This document shows, piece after piece, positions 60,512-64,000 of a DNA stretch of 64,000 nt (position 1 is the stretch's first letter; each line of letters opens with the position of its first letter). Source of the DNA: Solwaraspora sp. WMMD1047. GTDB lineage: Bacteria; Actinomycetota; Actinomycetes; Mycobacteriales; Micromonosporaceae. A model generated the notes under the pieces. It did not search any database and was not told where the DNA came from. It saw only the letters and a list, made by a program, of their open reading frames with translations. The stretch lies in NCBI RefSeq assembly GCF_029626155.1, contig NZ_JARUBL010000001.1, forward strand, positions 5,250,501 through 5,314,500, in the 5' to 3' direction. Made by a program: the position numbers and the translations under genes.

Positions 60512-61375
60512 GTGCCTCGCTTCCGCTCGTACGACTCGACCGAGCTCGCGTACCACGTTCAGGGCGCCGGACCGCCGCTGGTCTGCCTGCCGGGCGGACC
60601 GGCCCGCGCCTCCTCCTACCTCGGTGACCTGGGCGGACTTGTCGCGCACCGCACGCTGATCATGCTCGACCAGCGCGGCACCGGCGAGTCCGAGGTGCCG
60701 GCCGACGAGACCAGCTACCGCTGCGACCGGCTCGTCGACGACCTGGCGGCGCTCCGGGTCCACCTCGCCCTGGACCGGATGGATCTGCTCGCCCACTCGG
60801 CCGGTGCCAGCGTCGCACAGCTCTACGCCACCAGGTTCGCCGACCGGATCGCCCGGCTGGTGCTGGTCACCCCGAGCCTGCAGGTGCTCGGCCTGCCACC
60901 GGTCGGTGCGGCCGAGGCGCAGGCCAAGCGCGCCGGCGAGTGGTGGTTCGCCGAGGCCAAATCCGCCTCGTACGCCCGACAGCAGGCCATCGCCGAAGGC
61001 CGGACCAGCGCCGAACTCGCCCCGTTGTCGCTCGCCGCCGCCCCGTTCTGGTACGGCCGGTGGGACGAGCGGGCCCGCGCCCACAGCGAGGCGGACTCCT
61101 GGGAGCGGTCGCACGCCGGCACCGACGGGTTCTACGCCGGGTTCGAGCCGGACACCGCCGCGGTCCGCGACGCGCTGAAGGCGCTGGATGTCCCGGTGCT
61201 GGTGGTGGCCGGCGAACTCGACGCGGCACCGACCCCCGAGGCGGCCCGCCGGCTCGCCGGGCACTTCCCGCGCGCCGAGGTGGTGGTGCAGCAGGGCGCC
61301 GGCCACTTCCCGTGGGTCGACGACCCGCCCGGCTTCGCCCGCACCATCCAGGACTTCCTCGCCGCGACCGACTGA
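60512..61375 (+). CDS. Alpha/beta hydrolase, proline iminopeptidase-like
   Basis: A 287-residue alpha/beta hydrolase. The oxyanion region is CLPGGPARASSYLG, and the strand-4 motif is LIMLDQRGTGES as in proline iminopeptidases. The nucleophile Ser is in LLAHSAGASVA (AxSxG-like rather than GxSxG). The Asp is near VVAGELDAAPTP and the His in GAGHFPWVDDP. The substrate could be an N-terminal Pro peptide or a small ester. GTG 60512 is the start. It converges with the RNase H gene, 8 bases apart. Confidence 0.85.
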   Translation: MPRFRSYDSTELAYHVQGAGPPLVCLPGGPARASSYLGDLGGLVAHRTLIMLDQRGTGESEVPADETSYRCDRLVDDLAALRVHLALDRMDLLAHSAGASVAQLYATRFADRIARLVLVTPSLQVLGLPPVGAAEAQAKRAGEWWFAEAKSASYARQQAIAEGRTSAELAPLSLAAAPFWYGRWDERARAHSEADSWERSHAGTDGFYAGFEPDTAAVRDALKALDVPVLVVAGELDAAPTPEAARRLAGHFPRAEVVVQQGAGHFPWVDDPPGFARTIQDFLAATD

Positions 61376-61383
61376 CCGGACGG

Positions 61384-62676
61384 TCAGAGGTCGGCGAGGT
61401 GGGCAGTCTCGTTGACCGTCCGCACCGCGATCCCGCCGTCCGCCCAAACGTCCACGATGGACAGGCCGGTCGGGTCCAGGAAGAGCCGGTGCAGGAAGGC
61501 GTCGCCGGCCGCCAGGGCATCCCGCAACGCGATCTTCAACGGCGAGACGTGCGAGACCACGACCACGGTCTCCCCCGGGTACGCCCGCAGCAGGTCGGCC
61601 ACCGCCCGGCGTACCCGGTGGGTCACCTCGACGAACGACTCACCGCCCGGCGGGGCGACCTCGGGTGAGGCCAGCCAGGCGTCCAGCTCGGCGGGCCAGC
61701 CGGCCCGCACCTCGGCGAAGGTGCGCCCCTCCCAGGCACCGAAGTCGCACTCGATCAGATCGTCCGCGGTCCGCACCGGCGCGCCGCCGAGCGCCTCGGC
61801 GACGATCGACGCGGTCGCCGTACACCGGGACAGCGGTGAGCTGACCACGGCCGCGACCGACGGGGCCAGCGCGGCCACCCTGGCCGCCACCGCCCGCGCC
61901 TGCGCCGCCCCGTCGGCCGCCAACGGCACGTCGCCCCGGCCCGAGTAGCGGCGTTGGGCGGTCAGCTCAGTCTCGCCGTGCCGGATCAGCACCAGCCGGG
62001 TGGCGGTCGAGGCCGGCCGAGGTTCCCAGGTCGGCTTGGCCGGCCCGGCCAGCGGCCCACCATCGGCGAGCGGCACGGCCAGCGGTCCGCCGTTGGCGAG
62101 CGGCTCGGCCAGCGGCCCACCGTCCGCCGGCGGCACGGCCGGGTCGACGCCGCCGGCCGGCGCGGTGCGCCCGGGCTGCTCGCCCGGTTCGCCCGGCTCG
62201 GTGAGGGCCGCCGGGGGTTCGGCGGCGGTGGTCGGCCGGGACGCCTTCGGTGGACGGCCGGCGGCCTGGTCCATCGCGGCGTTGGCCAGCGCGTCGGCGT
62301 GCCGGTTGCGCTCGCGCGGGATCCACGTGAAGGTCACCGCGTCGAACCGGCGGACCAGCACCGCGGCCTCGGCCGCCAGCGGGCGCAGGCCGGGGTTCTT
62401 GATCTGCCAGCGGCCGCACATCTGCTCCACCACCAGCTTCGAGTCCATCCGCACCTCGACCTCGGCCGCGCCTACCTCGGCGGCGGCCGTCAGCCCGGCG
62501 AGCAGGCCCCGGTATTCGGCGACGTTGTTGGTGGCCACCCCGATCGCCTCGGCCCGCTCGGCCAGCACCTGCCCGGTGCCGGCGTCGCGGACCACCGCGC
62601 CGTACCCGGCCGGGCCGGGGTTGCCCCGGGCGCCGCCGTCGGCCTCCACCACCACCCGTGGGCCGGCGCCGGTCAC
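61384..62676 (-). CDS. Bifunctional RNase HI / phosphatase
   Basis: A 430-residue fusion typical of actinobacteria. The N-terminal RNase HI domain (1-130) has VEADGGARGNPGPAGYGAVV, the Glu in NNVAEYRGLL and the Asp in VRMDSKLVVEQM. A low-complexity linker follows (about 140-225), with three copies of a PLA-x-PLADGG unit. The C-terminal histidine phosphatase (CobC-like) has the catalytic His in VLIRHGETELTAQRRYSG. It cuts RNA in RNA-DNA hybrids and may dephosphorylate alpha-ribazole phosphate. GTG 62676 overlaps the upstream stop as GTGA. Confidence 0.93.
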   Translation of the reverse strand: MTGAGPRVVVEADGGARGNPGPAGYGAVVRDAGTGQVLAERAEAIGVATNNVAEYRGLLAGLTAAAEVGAAEVEVRMDSKLVVEQMCGRWQIKNPGLRPLAAEAAVLVRRFDAVTFTWIPRERNRHADALANAAMDQAAGRPPKASRPTTAAEPPAALTEPGEPGEQPGRTAPAGGVDPAVPPADGGPLAEPLANGGPLAVPLADGGPLAGPAKPTWEPRPASTATRLVLIRHGETELTAQRRYSGRGDVPLAADGAAQARAVAARVAALAPSVAAVVSSPLSRCTATASIVAEALGGAPVRTADDLIECDFGAWEGRTFAEVRAGWPAELDAWLASPEVAPPGGESFVEVTHRVRRAVADLLRAYPGETVVVVSHVSPLKIALRDALAAGDAFLHRLFLDPTGLSIVDVWADGGIAVRTVNETAHLADL

Positions 62677-63413
62677 AGGCCCGACTCGGCGGTCCGGACC
62701 ATGATGCGGCGGCACTCCTCGCAGCGGACCACCTCGTCCGGCTCCGCCGCCCTGATCCGGGCCCGGTCGGCCCCGGAGAGGTCCAGCCGGCAGCCGCCGC
62801 ACCGGCCGCCGGTCAGCAGTGCGGCGCCGAGCCCGCCGGAGGCCTCCCGGACCCGGTCGTAGAGGGCGATCAGGTCGGCCGGCAGGTCGGCGGCGAGGGG
62901 TTGCCGGGCGCTGACCCGGAACTGCTCGTCCTGGGCGATCTCGGCAAGCGTCTGGTCCCGCCGCTGCTCGGTCTGGGCACGCCGGTCCCGGGTCTCGGTC
63001 AGCCGCCGCTCGATGCCGTCCAGGGTCGCCTGGGCGGTCTCCCGCTGCTCCATCAGCTCCAGCTCGGCGTCCTCCAGCTCGGTCTGCCGCCGGGTCAGGG
63101 AGACCATCTCGTGCTGCAGCGCCTCCAGCTCACGGGCCGGGCCGGTGCCGGCGGCCAGCCGGGCCTGGTCCTTCTCCTTGCGTACCCGGACCTGGTCGAC
63201 GTCCTTCTCCAGCCGGGCGATGTCGCGGTCCAGGTCGTCGACCGCCACCTGGGCGCGGACCCGCTCGTCCTCCAGCGCGGACAGCTCCCGGGCCTGCGAC
63301 TCCAGCTCGGCGTGCTCGGGCAGCGTGCGCCGCCGGTGGGCGAGCTGGGCGAGCGCGGTGTCGATCGCCTGCAGGTCGAGCAGGCGGCGCTGGTCTCGCG
63401 GGTCGGCCTTCAC
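62673..63413 (-). CDS. C4 zinc-ribbon coiled-coil protein
   Basis: A 246-residue protein. Residues 5-170 form a long coiled coil (LEDERVRAQVAVDDLDRDIA and more). The C-terminal zinc ribbon has the two pairs GGRCGGCRLDL and VRCEECRRIM. It is the conserved partner of the RNase H-phosphatase gene (4-base overlap) and the Nif3-like gene upstream. Relatives are of unknown function; nucleic-acid binding is inferred from the ribbon. Confidence 0.92.
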   Translation of the reverse strand: MKADPRDQRRLLDLQAIDTALAQLAHRRRTLPEHAELESQARELSALEDERVRAQVAVDDLDRDIARLEKDVDQVRVRKEKDQARLAAGTGPARELEALQHEMVSLTRRQTELEDAELELMEQRETAQATLDGIERRLTETRDRRAQTEQRRDQTLAEIAQDEQFRVSARQPLAADLPADLIALYDRVREASGGLGAALLTGGRCGGCRLDLSGADRARIRAAEPDEVVRCEECRRIMVRTAESGL

Positions 63414-63447
63414 GGGTGGGCCTCCTTGTCGACAGGGGTGCCGGACT

Positions 63448-64000
63448 TCACGGGTTCGCGGCGTGCAGGGTCCACGGATCGGTGTCCAGATCGGACACCA
63501 CGGTACCCACGCCCAGGATGGCGCGCAGGTGTCCGGCCAGGTCGTCCAGCCAGGGTCGTTCGGTCGCCCAGTGGGCGGCGTCCAGCAGCGCCGGACCGCC
63601 CGCCGCGAGGTGTTCGCTGGCCGGGTGGTGACGCAGGTCCGCGGTGAGGTAGGCGTCCACGCCGGCCGCCGACACGTCGTCGAGGAACGAGTCCCCGGCG
63701 CCGCCGCAGACGGCCAGGGTACCGATCAGCCGGTCCGGGTCGCCGGCGGCACGCACTCCCCAGGCGGTGGGCGGCAGGCTACGGGCGGCCAGCCGGGTCA
63801 GCTCGGCCAGCGTCAGCGGTCGGGACAGCCGGCCGATCCGGCCGGTCCCCCGGCCCTCGCCGTGCGCCGGCGAGCCGGGCGGGCTCGGCCGCAGCGGGCG
63901 CACGTCGATCAGGTCCAGTCGGGCGGCGAGGGCGTCGGAGACGCCGGGGCTGGCGACGTCGGCGTTGGTGTGCGCGACGTACAGGGCGACGTCGTTTTTG
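63448..64000 (-). CDS. Nif3-like dinuclear-metal protein (partial)
   Basis: The C-terminal 183 residues of a Nif3/YqfO-type protein; the start lies beyond the window end. Metal-binding parts visible are ALYVAHTNADVASPGVSDAL with the conserved His-Thr-Asn-x-Asp near the edge, and later LTADLRHHPASEHLAAGG and LLDAAHWATERPWLDDL. Relatives form hexamers; some act as GTP cyclohydrolase-like hydrolases, but the role is unsettled. It is the first gene of the operon with the zinc-ribbon and RNase H genes (34-base gap). Confidence 0.92.
   Translation of the reverse strand, partial: KNDVALYVAHTNADVASPGVSDALAARLDLIDVRPLRPSPPGSPAHGEGRGTGRIGRLSRPLTLAELTRLAARSLPPTAWGVRAAGDPDRLIGTLAVCGGAGDSFLDDVSAAGVDAYLTADLRHHPASEHLAAGGPALLDAAHWATERPWLDDLAGHLRAILGVGTVVSDLDTDPWTLHAANP

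Overview
The window is about 70% G+C with actinobacterial gene style: GTG starts, 4-base ATGA/GTGA overlaps, purine-rich ribosome sites, and stem-loop terminators without U-tracts. The gene content (DUF4191-RDD-glnA1, glnE next to glnA2-nadE-panB, the RNase H/phosphatase-zinc ribbon-Nif3 row, CebR-type cellulase control, GlnR boxes) points to a chromosome of the Micromonosporaceae (Micromonospora or a close relative). Genus and species cannot be fixed from the sequence alone. I saw no tRNA or rRNA genes and no CRISPR array.

Layout. 1-4.7 kb: DUF4191 protein, a LacI-type regulator with a four-copy palindromic operator array, an RDD membrane protein, and glutamine synthetase I behind a four-half-site GlnR box. 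4.7-10.9 kb: accessory region with unknown proteins, an AlpA-like DNA-binding protein in palindrome-rich DNA, a regulator lacking its DNA-binding end, a secreted GH11 xylanase, a broken DUF4291 gene and an IS3 transposase scrap. 10.9-14.5 kb: a compact operon of a PaaK-type adenylating enzyme, a four-cysteine protein, a cytochrome P450 and a VOC protein, probably a small unrecognised metabolite pathway. 14.8-16.3 kb: ECF sigma factor with a membrane partner. 16.4-20 kb: methyltransferase, intracellular GH10 xylanase, PLP decarboxylase. 20.2-27.3 kb: MptB-like mannosyltransferase, a membrane protein, glnE and a glutamine amidotransferase.

27.4-41.6 kb: secreted serine protease, lipoprotein, DedA protein, a reductase/XRE pair, a ribbon-helix-helix pair divergent from a second AlpA-like protein, LD-carboxypeptidase, a 1057-residue NACHT NTPase (candidate defence protein), a frameshifted ankyrin gene, an acetyltransferase, and a CBM2-GH5 cellulase under a CebR-type operator. 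41.7-46.7 kb: core metabolism (glnA2-type gene, nadE, panB, F420-dependent NADP reductase). 46.9-57.8 kb: a histone-H1-like Lys/Ala protein, a two-RCK ion-channel-like protein, an MFS exporter with a CGNR regulator and a dyad operator, two WXG-type proteins, a thioesterase-like lipoprotein, and an Hsp70 ATPase fused through one membrane helix to an outside domain. 57.8-64 kb: RNase P RNA (minus strand), two long inverted repeats, TauE/SafE permease, an XRE/DUF2975 pair, alpha/beta hydrolase, RNase HI-phosphatase, zinc-ribbon coiled-coil protein and a Nif3-like protein cut by the window end.

How it fits together. Nitrogen control is a clear theme: GlnR sites, two glutamine synthetases and the GlnE that adenylylates GlnA1 lie within 40 kb. 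Plant polysaccharide use is a second: GH11, GH10 and GH5 enzymes plus LacI-family operators. The accessory segments between these core blocks hold the NACHT protein, the adenylase/P450 operon and most of the gene remnants.
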